A DNA stretch of 64,000 nucleotides from Prosapia bicincta. Taxonomy: Eukaryota; Arthropoda; Insecta; Hemiptera; Cercopidae. Shown in pieces: positions 54,701 to 63,044 of this stretch (the first letter of the stretch is position 1; each line of letters starts with the position of its first letter). The DNA is taken from the NCBI GenBank assembly GCA_036971475.1, contig JBAIZL010000063.1, forward strand, positions 2,331,790 through 2,395,789. The letters are read 5' to 3'. Made by a program: the position numbers and the translations under genes. A model generated the notes under the pieces. That model did no database searches. It was not told the DNA's origin and saw only the letters and a list, made by a program, of their open reading frames with translations.

Positions 54701-55022
54701 TTTATTAAAAAATATCCCAAATCTTTTCTCATAAACCAGTAAGTGTTTAATCTTAAGACATTTAATCTACAATATTCTGGAGTGTAATTAGGTTATAAAT
54801 GCAATGAGGTCCTGATGTTATACCTAAATATTACCCCGGAACCTCCATTAAATCATGTTATATTTTAGAACTAGTTAAAATGCATTACATTACAAACAAT
54901 TAATTACTTTTCGGTTACATAAAATTAGTTTCTCAAGTACTTACAGGTTTGTCTTCAGGATCAGGTCCTGAATCAGATGTGTCGGAATCATTTTTCCTTT
55001 TTGATTTTTTATCTTTTGGCAT
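36125..55022 (-). CDS. SUB1: SUB1/PC4 transcriptional coactivator, complete
   Basis: A complete three-exon gene (exons 54945-55022, 39873-40044 and 36125-36204) encoding 109 aa; human SUB1 is 127 aa. Residues 1-40 are the charged leader (MPKDKKSKRKNDSDTSDSG, then Lys/Ala-rich AKKTKVDEDE), comparable to the phosphorylated Ser-rich leader of human p15. Residues 45-109 are the PC4 domain (SWHIEGMRYAKVRTFRGK, VDIREFYEADGELKPGRKG, ISLSASQWRKLEGL), with the DIRE, KPGRKG and QW signatures intact. SUB1 dimers bind single-stranded DNA and assist RNA polymerase II transcription in the nucleus. All splice sites are GT-AG and both junctions keep frame (phase 0, then phase 1). Intron 1 (14.9 kb) and intron 2 (3.7 kb) are full of transposons. 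Codons are open and conserved, so the gene is probably functional. Confidence 0.93.
36530..36725. repeat. tandem repeat, about 70-bp unit, three copies
   Basis: Units contain AAATGATGAGTCAAGCTTCC, (A/T)AGAAATGTTTATA and TATGGTA(C/T)GCAAAG in order. Diverged, within SUB1 intron 2. Confidence 0.65.
37320..37365 (-). ncRNA. hammerhead-like ribozyme motif in Penelope end
   Basis: Minus strand: helix I AGACA/TGTCT, core CTGATGA (37354-37360), one extra A, helix II GATCG/CGGTC (one GU), GAA (37332-37334), palindromic helix III AACGTT (37326-37331), cleavage position C (37325), the preferred base. Confidence 0.68.
37746..38329 (+). pseudogene. Penelope RT tail plus GIY-YIG endonuclease
   Basis: An open frame of 194 codons. 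It begins within the reverse transcriptase C-terminal part (NVYRKPITTDTLIHNTSNHP then HKHAAFRSMLHRL), continues through a Lys/Asn-rich linker, and ends with a GIY-YIG domain: APGVYKLNCDECNKFYIEQT, GHSFKQRVEEHK and FYNHIKEAGH. The two Cys and the GVY/YIE strands match Penelope endonucleases, although YIG reads YIE and QTGR reads QTGH, which changes the expected catalytic Arg. It is 5'-truncated, so the catalytic RT motifs are absent. The opposite-strand copy at 37580-37740 keeps QTGRRF. Confidence 0.8.
38529..38573 (+). ncRNA. hammerhead-like ribozyme motif in Penelope end
   Basis: Helix I AGACA (38529-38533) with TGTCT (38569-38573), core CTGATGA (38534-38540), helix II GACA/TGTC after a longer AAATC spacer, GAA (38559-38561), helix III AACGTT (38562-38567), cleavage position C38568. 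Confidence 0.6.
39220..39872 (-). other. SUB1 intron 2, no feature
   Basis: AT-rich intron sequence with poly-A and poly-T runs. Nothing else recognised. Confidence 0.5.
39873..40044 (-). CDS. SUB1: SUB1 exon 2 (PC4 domain)
   Basis: 172 nt between acceptor TTCTTCAG and donor GTATGA. It encodes KSKSGAPAKKTKVDEDEIGS, WHIEGMRYAKVRTFRGKPMV, DIREFYEADGELKPGRK plus one base. This holds the beta-sheet of the PC4 fold. Confidence 0.95.
40124..40871. mobile_element. Tigger-type element remnant with CENP-B piece
   Basis: Inverted ends CAGTTCAATCCCGGTAATCC and, reverse-complemented, CACTACAACTCAGGTAATCC, each next to TA, around 748 bp. On the minus strand at 40360-40450, VETALYTQFLQERSRNNLI then SGPFFSE matches the CENP-B-type DNA-binding domain of Tigger transposases. 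The rest of the transposase is deleted. Confidence 0.7.
41085..41530 (+). repeat. family D reference copy
   Basis: The most complete copy: GTCAATTCCTTCTTAGGTCA, ACCTATAACATAAAATCAGC, CAAATGGGATGAAATAACTA, TTTTCTCCCATACAAGCTAA, ATTTGAACTTGAGTGGGTAA, GAACAGGAGAGTGTGAACTA in order. Other copies are at 180-850, 3300, 8555 (-), 15515, 30285, 34540 and 62640 (-). It is non-coding, with no clear inverted termini, so it could be a MITE or SINE-like unit. Confidence 0.65.
42445..43589 (-). mobile_element. hAT-like element nested in Tigger
   Basis: Perfect terminal CAGGGTGTCTAG and CTAGACACCCTG, with TTACA on both sides (42440-42444 and 43590-43594), a 5-bp target duplication rather than the usual 8 bp. 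TTCCCTGA(C/G)TTTTCC repeats lie inside both ends. The element is internally deleted. Confidence 0.8.
42447..43100 (-). pseudogene. hAT-type transposase fragment
   Basis: Minus-strand pieces KDEVTEAEIIWCMNLVMKHF (near 42990-42930), then after a shift FPDSTGAENMRLRKDKISYS, VVFGLSNYFKDLLLTSL, YVIGFDESLNKISQRAQMDL, YFGSVFLTDTKAKELLNSFL and KILQISMDGPNVNW. FDESLNK with MDGPN and the order of blocks match a hAT-related family of unnamed insect and aquatic-animal proteins that share these catalytic motifs. The C-terminal half, including the dimerisation domain, is deleted, so it cannot act alone. Confidence 0.7.
43696..45177 (+). pseudogene. Tigger-like (TIGD4/6-type) transposase, broken
   Basis: ATG at 43696 gives MSESQKKQHDLSLKQKLDIL, then a shift; RNAASQLGVSQPLLCKILNN completes a Psq-type HTH. 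A CENP-B-type domain follows (VDGALKAEDLAKKIGKQDFK, ATDGWFNRWKKRENI). The DDE_1 core has YNADETGLYYRALP near 44193, NIVLLLDNCTAHND near 44484 and IYLPANTTSIIQPCDQGIIK near 44560. The tail has KTVKNCFRKGGFF and ends KNFNKHYEYEQFINN then HIEEFFEKK before TAA (45175-45177). Shifts or stops near 43776, 44160, 44347, 44460, 44660 and 44875 break the frame. The three Asp of the catalytic triad are still visible. Confidence 0.85.
45645..45702. repeat. (TA)n microsatellite at Tigger target site
   Basis: About 58 bp of TA starting at the TA duplication of the Tigger element. Either the insertion chose a TA tract or the tract grew there. Confidence 0.9.
45917..45960 (-). ncRNA. hammerhead-like motif, core mutated
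   Basis: Minus strand: helix I CCT/AGG, core CTGAAGA (45950-45956), helix II GATTGC/GCAATT, but AAA in place of GAA, then ATGTACAT and C. The G12 loss should inactivate it. Confidence 0.45.
46480..48718 (+). pseudogene. piggyBac-like transposon relic
   Basis: Translation across many breaks gives, in order: EAFFSRNCKILWYTESKRQG RAA near 46612-46682 (the start of the piggyBac domain); PARDMIQSFVEKC near 46980; ENLHWKKPEGPYMVGNSSKAV near 47150-47212; TGFPLF near 47268; NKGVVR/NATKELLDRVDKYQ near 47440-47490; and a Cys-rich tail (DRKKNR, CRNCKFCLQGACSICLL) near 47770-47860. The 3' flank at 48340-48718 matches the 3' end of the piggyBac element at 53510-53903 and stops at TTAA (48719-48722). The left end was not located. 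Confidence 0.7.
47985..48250. repeat. foldback repeat inside piggyBac relic
   Basis: AAACACTCAACGTTTCGAAT and ATTCGAAACATTGAGTGTTT are reverse complements about 190 bp apart, with further pairing outside (CACAATTTTCTTTTT and GCAAAATTGT). Small inserted MITE or terminal-repeat pair. Confidence 0.6.
48725..49280. other. no feature recognised
   Basis: AT-rich intronic sequence of SUB1 intron 1. Confidence 0.45.
49280..49600 (+). mobile_element. hAT remnant related to 33.8-kb copy
   Basis: Shares CACACAAGGTTATAATTTAA, TAATGGAAT and GTCGAGTTACTTGGA with 33875-33945 and ends GATTGAGAACCCCTG like that element. A run of about 15 C is at 49508-49522. Confidence 0.6.
49610..50400. other. no feature recognised
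   Basis: AT-rich. The minus-strand frame at 49718-49915 has no recognisable domain. Confidence 0.4.
50440..50765 (+). pseudogene. DDE transposase fragment, mariner/Tc-like
   Basis: Frameshifted translation gives WF(stop)QDGTTAHTSRQLLAL, ISLRHDIG, PTLTPCDYLFWGYLNSK and FESTQ, matching the WFQQDGA.AHT and P.LTPCDYFLWGYLK motifs shared by insect Tc/mariner-like DDE_3 transposases. Stops and shifts show it is dead. Element ends not found. Confidence 0.65.
50800..51455. other. no feature recognised
   Basis: AT-rich intronic sequence without coding signal. Confidence 0.4.
51465..51720 (-). mobile_element. Tigger-type end and transposase tail remnant
   Basis: TTCGGATTACCGGGATTGGA with CTGTA at 51488-51512 is the reverse complement of the terminal repeat of the 40124 element. 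Next to it, minus-strand translation of 51540-51710 reads VEEWNADCDKECETNEVVND then KQIIAAI, resembling the acidic linker near the Tigger transposase C-terminus. Both are fragments. Confidence 0.5.
52360..52403 (-). ncRNA. hammerhead-like ribozyme motif in Penelope end
   Basis: Minus strand: helix I TTCA/TGAA, core CTGAGGA (52393-52399), one extra T, helix II CGAC/GTCG extended by GU pairs, GAA (52371-52373), palindromic helix III ACGCGT (52365-52370), cleavage position A (52364). It lies downstream of the GIY-YIG frame in the same orientation, as expected for a Penelope 3' terminal repeat. Confidence 0.65.
52676..53006 (-). pseudogene. Penelope-type GIY-YIG endonuclease fragment
   Basis: About 107 codons: KSGIYSLQCNMCQMKYIGQT, KRNILVRAKEHFSHVKF, KSAMAKHCLDEKHEF, ending NNELGPIQN. 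GIY, the C-x2-C pair, the YIG strand, QTKR and the catalytic-type Glu/His pattern of the domain are all present. The reverse transcriptase part is missing, so it is a 5'-truncated insertion with an otherwise undamaged endonuclease domain. Confidence 0.8.
53966..54180. repeat. fragment of the 60-kb foldback family
   Basis: Three copies of ACCAAATCTATCCTGACTGG-type units and one inverted copy, leading into GACGTAGTGCAGTGCGCTA, the same junction as at 61110-61130. Confidence 0.7.
54288..54543. repeat. foldback repeat with 90-bp arms
   Basis: Arms TAATTATTAAGATCAGCGAC, ACTGCTCTGATTGGC, TGATCAATTTGACTTAGCTG and their near reverse complements around a central AT loop. It adjoins the element at 53966-54180 and is probably part of it. 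Confidence 0.65.
54945..55022 (-). CDS. SUB1: SUB1 exon 1, start codon
   Basis: ATG at 55020-55022, 26 codons: MPKDKKSKRKNDSDTSDSGP then DPEDKP, phase-0 donor GTAAGT. The charged Lys/Ser/Asp leader is typical of SUB1 N-termini and is the only plausible start. Confidence 0.93.
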
Positions 55023-56340
55023 TTTTATTAGAAGATATTACTTAATTGTTTCAAATTGTTGAAGGTTTGCAAATTAAAACTTTATCTTTTTAGTTTTTTT
55101 CTATTATAATCGGCACAGTACAACGAGGTTAATCAATTTAACCGTTACGTATTTAGAAGACGCGGTAACTGACCAAGAATGTTTGCGCCTTTACCGGTAT
55201 TTAATAGAAAATTGTTACACATCTGTGTTCAATTACACCTATATCGACTCTCCTAAATTAAATGTTTTTAGTGAAATATCTTTGTTAAAAAATTATTTAT
55301 GGGGCTTTCGTAATCGCTGAAGGAACTATAAGTGGTGTTTATTATCTTGATGCACTTGTAGCTATTTCTTATAGCTTATCTTATATTATAGCTATTTCTT
55401 CAATTAGAAGAACGTCAACCAAAGAACTTCATTTGCGAGGAAGAGACGGGGCAGAAAGCTATTAGGTGTATTCCGTCATCCCATTGGCAGAAAGCAATAT
55501 TATGTATTGCTTAAACTACACTAAATAATACACACCATTACATATACAAGACACGAATTGTCATTCTCGGCCATTGATTTCTTCAACAAGTATATTCAAA
55601 GTATCTCCAAATTGTAAATATATTATTATTTAACCCCTTTTACATTAGTTTATGACTATCCGAAGTCTAATATCTAATTATCGAGCCCGTTGTTTTCATC
55701 TCAATAATTTTATTTCTAACATATACATGTTTATTGGCGACATCAGAACAGTGTATTAGACTCTAAAATATCGTTTTATTTATCAAGTCACAATTTAAAA
55801 AAAGAAATACAAATGATAAATTACTGTATGACAAATAAAAAAACAATAAAAAAGACAGAGAAAAAAAGAAAATTTATATACAAAACTGAAGACCCTACTA
55901 CTAAAATATGTTGCATACTAAAATAAGCACTCAACGTTCAACTCGGAATGTTTATTTCTTTCTTTTTGCAAAGTGTTTCGGAGATCGTAATGTAAACGGA
56001 GACATAGATAATACATATGGCACGTTCGAAACTATTTATAACCGAGATAAGCTGACATTTATTTACTATAAATCTTATGTTTTTCGGGCGTCCAAGCATT
56101 TTACAATAGTCTGTTCCCACCTCGAGTTGGTTCATTCACTCTAGTAGGACAGTTATCGTTTATTCTTGCGTTAGTTCAGAAAGCTTAGTTCATAAAACTC
56201 CCTGAAACATTGTTACAGTTGAAGCATCAAAAGTTAAATTGGGATTGTCGGATTTAAAAATGACGCAGGCACAATATTCTCCTAACTCTTCTGAAGCATT
56301 GACTTAAAAATCCAACCTTTATACAAACAAGTATCGACAG
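55023..56340. other. SUB1 5' flank, probable promoter region
   Basis: Immediately upstream of the start codon. No TATA box or initiator is convincing. A Penelope-terminus fragment (ACATTAGTTTATGACTATCC) lies at 55650. The small frames near 55908-56144 have no known domain. Confidence 0.4.
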
Positions 56341-56359
56341 TAGAAAAGTTTCAATTAGC

Positions 56360-56485
56360 CTGGGAGTGAGCGTGCCGGTGAACGTGCCGGTGAGCTCGCC
56401 GTATCTAAGAAAAAAAGGTAGGAGCGCATCGGCACGCTCTCGGTACCTCGTAAGGGAACCCAGAGCGTGCCGGAACGCTAACCAA
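56360..56485. other. GC-rich island with repeated GTGCCGGTGA
   Basis: About 125 bp far richer in G and C than its surroundings, with GCGTGCCGGTGAACGTGCCG, then inverted CGGCACGC/GCGTGCCG blocks. It may be an element end or a promoter remnant; it is not coding. Confidence 0.5.
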
Positions 56486-56769
56486 GCTGAAAGTGTTAAG
56501 GTATGTTAAAGTATCTTGAGTGTTTGTAGGTACTACTATAGACAGGCTGTGGAATATTTATAAGTGTTCTTAGTGAAGACTAGATCACGTGAAGATGAAA
56601 TCAACAAATATCAATATAGCTGCAAGTATTTTATTCTAAAATTGAAACTCAAGTTGAAATTGAATTCAAATAATATTAAAGTATTCACATCAAAAATATC
56701 TCACTAATCTAGTTTCTTTAACAACAAAATCGACAATCGCTAGATAGTGTAATATATTACTATCTAGGA

Positions 56770-56815
56770 AGACACTGATGAAGATCGACACATAGCGATC
56801 GAAAACGTTTTGTCT
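56770..56815 (+). ncRNA. hammerhead-like ribozyme motif in Penelope end
   Basis: Helix I AGACA (56770-56774) with TGTCT (56811-56815), core CTGATGA (56775-56781), one extra A, helix II GATCG/CGATC perfect, GAA (56801-56803), helix III AACGTT (56804-56809), cleavage position T56810. Downstream is the Penelope end TCGGATGGTCATAAACTATT. Confidence 0.66.
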
Positions 56816-57134
56816 CAGTAAGTTTTAACAAATTTAAAGTTCGGATGGTCATAAACTATTGTTTAATTGATTAAAAAGTTTAATATACTTCATATTTGTA
56901 TGTCGTCATAATAATAATGTATACTTATATGAATTACAAATATATTCTCTTGTATAGTCAGCAAAACAATTGAGGATATACATATATGAGAGTTATTTAA
57001 TTATTTGTATTATTCGTTCATTTAAGTCATGAATTATAAAATTTAATAAATAATTCTTACAAATTACACGTTTGCTATTACTTGCGACCAGACATTTGTT
57101 AACTAAAACTTGTTAATTGTTAACTTACACTTGG

Positions 57135-57170
57135 AGGAAACGTTTTCGTCTTACGACTTCTTCAGTCTTG
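57135..57170 (-). ncRNA. hammerhead-like motif, helix I lost
   Basis: Minus strand: core CTGAAGA (57159-57165), helix II GTC/GAC, GAA, palindromic AACGTT. The flanking helix I strands do not pair. It follows the Penelope remnant at 57179-58100. Confidence 0.4.
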
Positions 57171-57178
57171 TATTTTTG

Positions 57179-58100
57179 CCGCTAGAAATGCTGCTGTTGT
57201 GCTTCCTCGGTACCATTTTTTTGAAAGTTAGAAGTGATGTGATCGAAAAGTATGTTTGATCTGTGCCGTGTTTGTTCATTTAAGATGTCATTTTTATGTG
57301 TGTTGCTATGTCTATATATTTCAAACTGTTCTAGTGTGTTTAATTAATGGCCTTTGTTGCATGTGTGAAGGATGCTCATGTTATTTTCCATACTTTTGCA
57401 TGAGCGTTTAGTGTCCATGAGGTGATTTGCGAAGGTGGATTCAATAGTAGTGTGCAGTGCCCTTTTGTGTTCTTTATATCTTTCGGCGAAAGATCTGCCT
57501 GTTTGTCCAATATAGAACTTATTGCAGTTGTTGCATTTTATTTTGTATACTCCTGGGTTATTGTATGTGTTGATATTGTTTTTAATGCTGTGTCTGATAG
57601 CCGTTTGGCTTTTATTTGTTGTTCTGTAAGCTACACTGTATCTTGCTTTTTTGAATTGGTGCGCTATCTTATTTGCGAGTTCGTTTATGTATGTGAGGGT
57701 GATGAATTAGTTTGTGTTCGTGTTTTGTTACTGTTTTTGATGAGTATTTTTCTGTGTAGTTTGTCTATTAAATAATTGTCATATCCATTTTTGTGAGCTA
57801 AATATTTTTTTGTTTAGTTCCTCTGTGTAGTTAGTTGTGGACATAAGTATTTTATTTAGTCTGTGTAGTAAATGTTTGAATGCTGCCTGTTTATGTTGTA
57901 TTCGGTGGTTCGATGAATTGTGTATCAATGTGTCTGTCATGGTTGGCTTGCGGTATATGTTGAATTCATGTTTGTTTTGATTTTTTGTTATGGTGATGTC
58001 TAAGAAATTCAATGTTTTGTTGTTTTCAAATTCTGCATTGAAATGGATATTTTGTTTATATGTGTTTGGAGTTGTTGGCATTGTCTTAAGTTTCCTTGGT
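57179..58100 (-). pseudogene. Penelope-like RT tail and GIY-YIG remnant
   Basis: Minus strand: TLNFLDITITKNQNKHEFNI, YRKPTMTDTLIHNSSNHRIQ and HKQAAFKHLLHRLNKI (58030-57830) are the conserved C-terminal part of a Penelope reverse transcriptase. After stops, NNPGVYKIKCNNCNKFYIGQ, TGRSF and EHKRALHT can be recovered around 57560-57450, giving a GIY-YIG domain. Several frameshifts make it inactive. It is close kin of the 37-38 kb copy. Confidence 0.8.
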
Positions 58101-58109
58101 ATAGTATAT

Positions 58110-59250
58110 ATTATAATACTATTATCTCACTCAACAAGCAAAGTAAGTGCTACTATAGGCAAGTTAAAACATTTAAAAGTGTTTAGTGATTACTAGTGGC
58201 TCACGCGAAGATGGAATCAACAAATGTTAGAAATAATGTGTTAAAGTATCAATTTTTGTGTATTACGTATTAAATTGAGTTGCTGTTGTCAGTAGGAATT
58301 GATATTTATTATATTTGGATTGTATCTCAGTCAGAGAAGGTGGTTGTTTGGTGGCCTGAAATATTTGACGTTATTTATCTGAAGTTTACTCTGTGGTACT
58401 CTGCTATCACAGAAAGTTGACCTGGGACGGGTTGAAACAGATTGAGAAGAAAAACGGTTAGAAATTGTTCGACTTGTGAGTTTGACATTTTTAAAATATT
58501 TTTTTTTGTATAGTTGACTAAACACTGTATGAAATAAGACAATAACTCGCCATTTTAAAATAATGTAAGTAACATAGGAATGAATAAATTAATTGGTATC
58601 ATTAGATTAATTTGTGTCTTGCTACACTGGTAAATTGTTTGGTTACTGTTTCCGTTGTGTTTTCATTTTACTTTTAGGGACGTTTTTCTCAGTTCGTATA
58701 AATAAAACAGGAAATTCTAGTCTCCTTATAAGTAGGTCTATCGTTATTTATGCAAAGTTTGTTAAAATTAAAACTTGTCTCTTTTTTAATTGATTATTTA
58801 ATAGTTAACCCAATAATAAGAATATAATCAAACTTTGCAATTGATTGCCATTTCAAAATAATGTACAGGAAATTTATACACAGGTTTATTCAGAGTAAGA
58901 CCTGTACGAGAAAAAAATCTCAAAATAATTGCTTTGTCAAAGTATGACTATAAAAATTAAAATCGTATTCTATCCATTGTATATAATAAATTAGGATAAT
59001 TTATGTTTTTAAAGTTGTAGTACACATTTATTTCCATAATAAACTATACTTTCCATACTTACTATGGTATTTAATTCCTTTAACCATTTAAGTGATTTCG
59101 GCAAAAAAAATACATGGTAAACACTCAGATAGCCCACCCCCAAATGGAGTGCTTATAGAATGAATAAAAAACATGTCCTGAAGAAATATTGATAATTATT
59201 AATTTTGTTATTGCCAAGTTAGTTTCACTTTATACACCTATATTGAAATA
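58110..59250. other. no feature recognised
   Basis: AT-rich. The minus frame at 58331-58525 has no identifiable domain. Confidence 0.4.
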
Positions 59251-59254
59251 TTCC

Positions 59255-59510
59255 TATGAAGTATCCAGTTATGATAGATTTGGTTGTAATTTTATATATT
59301 TAACCAAATAAATGTACACATGTAATGCAAGAATAAAGATCACGTGACATCACCTGGCAAAAGGCATTACACCGCGTAACCAGACGTCTAATGTTGGAGG
59401 CAATGTTGTATAAAATTACAACCAAATCTATCCAGACTGGACACTTTATAGTTAATGTATAAAATTACAACCAAATCCATCCTAACTTGAGACTTTGTAG
59501 GTATATTTAA
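59255..59510. repeat. units of the foldback tandem repeat
   Basis: Contains CTATGAAGTATCCAGTTATG with ATAGATTTGGTTGTAATTTT (one orientation) and AAAATTACAACCAAATCTAT with CCAGACTGG (other orientation), the same units as at 60.2-61.1 kb. Confidence 0.7.

Positions 59511-59513
<3 letters not shown>

Positions 59514-59560
<47 letters not shown>
59514..59560. repeat. (TA)n microsatellite
   Basis: About 45 bp of TA directly after a foldback-family unit. Confidence 0.9.
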
Positions 59561-60125
59561 CGGCAGTTGATACTGCATGCAAGCAATGAATCCTAACTTG
59601 AATTTGATAAAAAAATAACTTTCCTTGTGAAAAAAATTTTAATGCATTTAGCTCCAGGACAGTTTTTGAACATTTTTATATACTTTTCAAGGTTGTGGGC
59701 AATATGTGTAATAACCAAATATATTGCTCAATGCAAAAACTCAGCTGATACAAATAAACATAAAAGTACTTCCGCTCACACACCATTTTGGATAAAACCA
59801 TATTCTATCCTAGTCTACGACCTTACAAATATTTTACTTTTACTTTTTTGAGTTTGATACTAGCAAAATCCTCGAACGAAATAAATACCAGTAATTACAC
59901 TTTTGTTATCACTTGACGAAAAAACTAATACTGATATTTTTCAGCATACTGAAGTGTAATTATAATGAAAACCTGAAGATGGACAACACAAAAATTACAA
60001 TATTTTGAAATAAAATCACCTTAAAAAAACACAGTATTTGAAGTTTCTGTATCAGCTGGTATATTTTTTTTGCCAAAATAACTTATGTGACTAATGGAAA
60101 TAAAAACGTTTACTTTAGTATAATA

Positions 60126-61452
60126 AGGTAAAAATATAGACGTAATGACATTGGTGCTAAAAAAATTTTTTTGTTATCATATTACTCGTTACAGCGCACT
60201 TGCACTATGTCTAGATTTGTAATTTTAAACATACTTATAATATAATTTTAATATATACTTATATTAAAATTTACCTACGAAGTATCCAGTCAGGATAGAT
60301 TTGGTTATAATTTGATTCAATATTGCTATCTACCTATATTAAAATATATCTACAAAGTATCCAGTCTGGATAGATTTGGTAATAATTTTATTTAACATTA
60401 CTATCTACCTGTATTAAAGAAGTATCTACTGTATCTACGAAGTATCCAGTCAGGATAGATTTGGTTATAATTTTATTCAATATTGCTATCTACCTATGTT
60501 AAAATATACTTACGAAGTATCCAGTCAGGATAGATTTGGTAATAATTTTATTTAACATTACTTAATGTTAAAATCTACCTGTATTAAAGTATACCTACGA
60601 AGTATTGTCAGGATAAATTTGGTTGTAATTTTGGTAAATATTTAGACTTATTGCCGATGCAGAAAATTACGACCAAATCTATCCTGACTGGATACTTCAT
60701 AGGTATATTTTAATATAGGTAGATAGTAATGTTGTATAACATTATAACCAAATTTATTCTGACTGGCTACTTTGTAGGTATACTTTAATAGACTATATGT
60801 AGATAATAATGTTGAATAAAATTACAACCAAATCTATCCTGACTTGACACTTCATAGGTATATTTTAATGTAGGTATGTAGTAATATTGTATAAAACTAT
60901 AACCAAATCTATCCTGACTTAATACTTCGTAGGTATATTTCAATATAGGTAGATAGTAAAGTTGAATAACATTATAACCAAACCAAAACTATCCTGACTG
61001 GATACTTCATAGGCATATTTTAATGTAGGTATATAGTCCCGTTGTATAAAATTATAACCAAAAGTTAAATTTTTAGATTTTAAGTTTAGTATTAAAATAA
61101 ACTTACTTTGACGTAGTGCAGTGCGCTACTGCGTAGCTACTGCACGGCCGGTTCACGCTATTACAGACTAACATTAAAAATGTGCAGAAAAATTAACTTT
61201 TTGCATTTTCTGCAAAAAAAAGTTTATAATAGTGTTCTACACATTGAAATGAGTAATTAAACAAAAAAAAAAAAAATTTTAATATCAATAAGATTTGTCT
61301 ACGCTATATATGACATTATAACCTAACATTTAAAATGAGAAAAAAGTAACTTTCCGTACTTTCCGCAGAAAAAAAAGTTGATATTCGTGTTCTACACATT
61401 AAAACGAGTAATAAATTTTTAGCACCAATGTCATTACGTCTATATTTTTACC
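60126..61452. mobile_element. foldback element made of inverted tandem repeats
   Basis: Terminal inverted repeats GGTAAAAATATAGACGTAAT...GACATTGGTGCTAAAA begin at 60126 and end at 61452. Inside, five units of GAAGTATCCAGTCAGGATAG ATTTGG-type (period about 110 bp) run one way to about 60640, and five run the opposite way to about 61060. The right arm adds GACGTAGTGCAGTGCGCTAC. The whole 1.3 kb can fold into one large hairpin. No coding sequence is present. The architecture matches foldback-type DNA transposons. Confidence 0.8.
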
Positions 61453-61469
61453 TATAATAAATATATTTA

Positions 61470-61895
61470 ATTCTAACTATAGTACATTTATATACTATAA
61501 TAATTTTTATATTTGTTACTGCCTATAGCGTTGAAATGCTTTAAGAACTTTCTTTTTATATTGAATCTGTCTGTATAATTTAGCTCCGTGAAGGAAACCT
61601 TCAGAATAGGTTGGATTTGAGGTTCAGATTAAGCAGCTGTCCTAGTGATAGGAAGTTAGTGTTATCATACTATCAAAGTTGTTCCTCATGATATTAAATT
61701 TGGCATTTATCACCATGCTATGATATGCCAATGATGTTGCTATTAAAAAAAAAATTCTTCAATTTTTTTTCACATGTGTTACATACAATAGGTTCTAAAG
61801 AAGAAGCAAATCATCTTAAGCAAAACAAATACTCTTTAAAAGTGAAACATTACTTTAATGTAACAACAAACATTATACTTGAAAGTAAATGGTTT
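61470..61895. other. no feature recognised
   Basis: AT-rich, without recognisable gene. Confidence 0.4.
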
Positions 61896-61897
61896 AT

Positions 61898-61899
<2 letters not shown>

Positions 61900-61990
<91 letters not shown>
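61900..61990. repeat. (TA)n microsatellite
   Basis: About 90 bp of TA. Confidence 0.95.
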
Positions 61991-61991
<1 letters not shown>

Positions 61992-62194
61992 AAAACTATA
62001 TTTGTATATTTTGAACAGTATATTTAACTCAAATTGTGATATTTAATTTCATTTTATTATAAAATGGTAGAAAAATGCATTTAATGACAACAACATTATA
62101 GATAAACAACAAAATGCAATTTTTTTATTTATTTAAAAAAAAAAAAAAAACAAAAACAAAATGCATCTGATCGTAATACGTAATTATGACAGGT

Positions 62195-62300
62195 AAACAA
62201 TATAGATAACTCAGAAGGGTAGTTATCTGAACACTTTCCAAACTGCTCTTCTGAGTTATCTTAATTATCTAAATTCTGAGTTATCTGACTTATCTAAATT
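62195..62300. repeat. short repeats of CTGAGTTATCT
   Basis: AGATAACTCAGAAG (plus) and three CTGAGTTATCT-type copies in the opposite sense form a small imperfect hairpin array. Confidence 0.5.
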
Positions 62301-62639
62301 ATAAATTTTTTTTGTCACATCTCATTTAAACAATCCTAACCAAGGGAATAGAGAAAATAGTTTTGAAGCGCTGTGAAGCAAAGAATTGATATAACAAACT
62401 AATATACTATGTAAAAGAATAGTTAAGAATTGTCAGTTAGGTGACTATTGCAATTTATGCACATTTTGTGTTGATGACCATGCAGAAGCTATGGCCCTCA
62501 AAACATTTAACTTGTACCAGTATCAAGTAACTGTTCATACATTTACCTTGTTACTGATGATTAAAAAGATTTAACAAGTCTGCGTAGTAGACTGTACTTT
62601 GTATCATTGCTTTTCTAACTTTTTTCATATTTTATCAAT

Positions 62640-63015
62640 TTCTTTTATTAGTTCACATTTCCCTTATGTATATCTCTTTACAAATTTTCAATCGTTAAAC
62701 TGTAGTCGATGACACTTGATGTTAATACAGTTTTTTTCAAATATTAATTCATTAATTAAATTTAAAGTGAAAAAATTTTAGTTTTATATGGGAGAAAAAA
62801 ACTTTTCATAAAAGTAGCAAGGTATGCAATATTTTTATTTCATCCCATTTGACTTAGAATAAGTGATAACATGATTTCATAAAACAGCTCATTTTATGTT
62901 ATAGGTTATGTGGTTGAACAGCTGTTTATTACATAGGTTATGTTACTTTATTTATATTAATTGTAATTATTTAATAAGAATTAACTAAAATACATTTTTT
63001 TTGTTGATTCAATTA
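62640..63015 (-). repeat. family D copy
   Basis: Minus-strand copy with reverse complements of GTGTGAACTAATAG-like tail (62648), CTGTATTAACATCAAGTGTC, TGGGATGAAATAAAAATATT and AACATAAAATGAGCTGT. The tail spacer CATAAGGGAAATG is unexpanded. Confidence 0.6.
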
Positions 63016-63044
63016 GGGATTGAGTAAAAATTTTTTTATTTATA

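Noticed and set aside
57422..57775. 117-aa plus-strand hydrophobic frame
   Set aside because: It is antisense to the Penelope RT/GIY-YIG remnant, which explains the sequence much better.
60200..61060. CRISPR array
   Set aside because: Repeats are about 110 bp, diverged, mirrored in orientation and without unique spacers; the context is eukaryotic.
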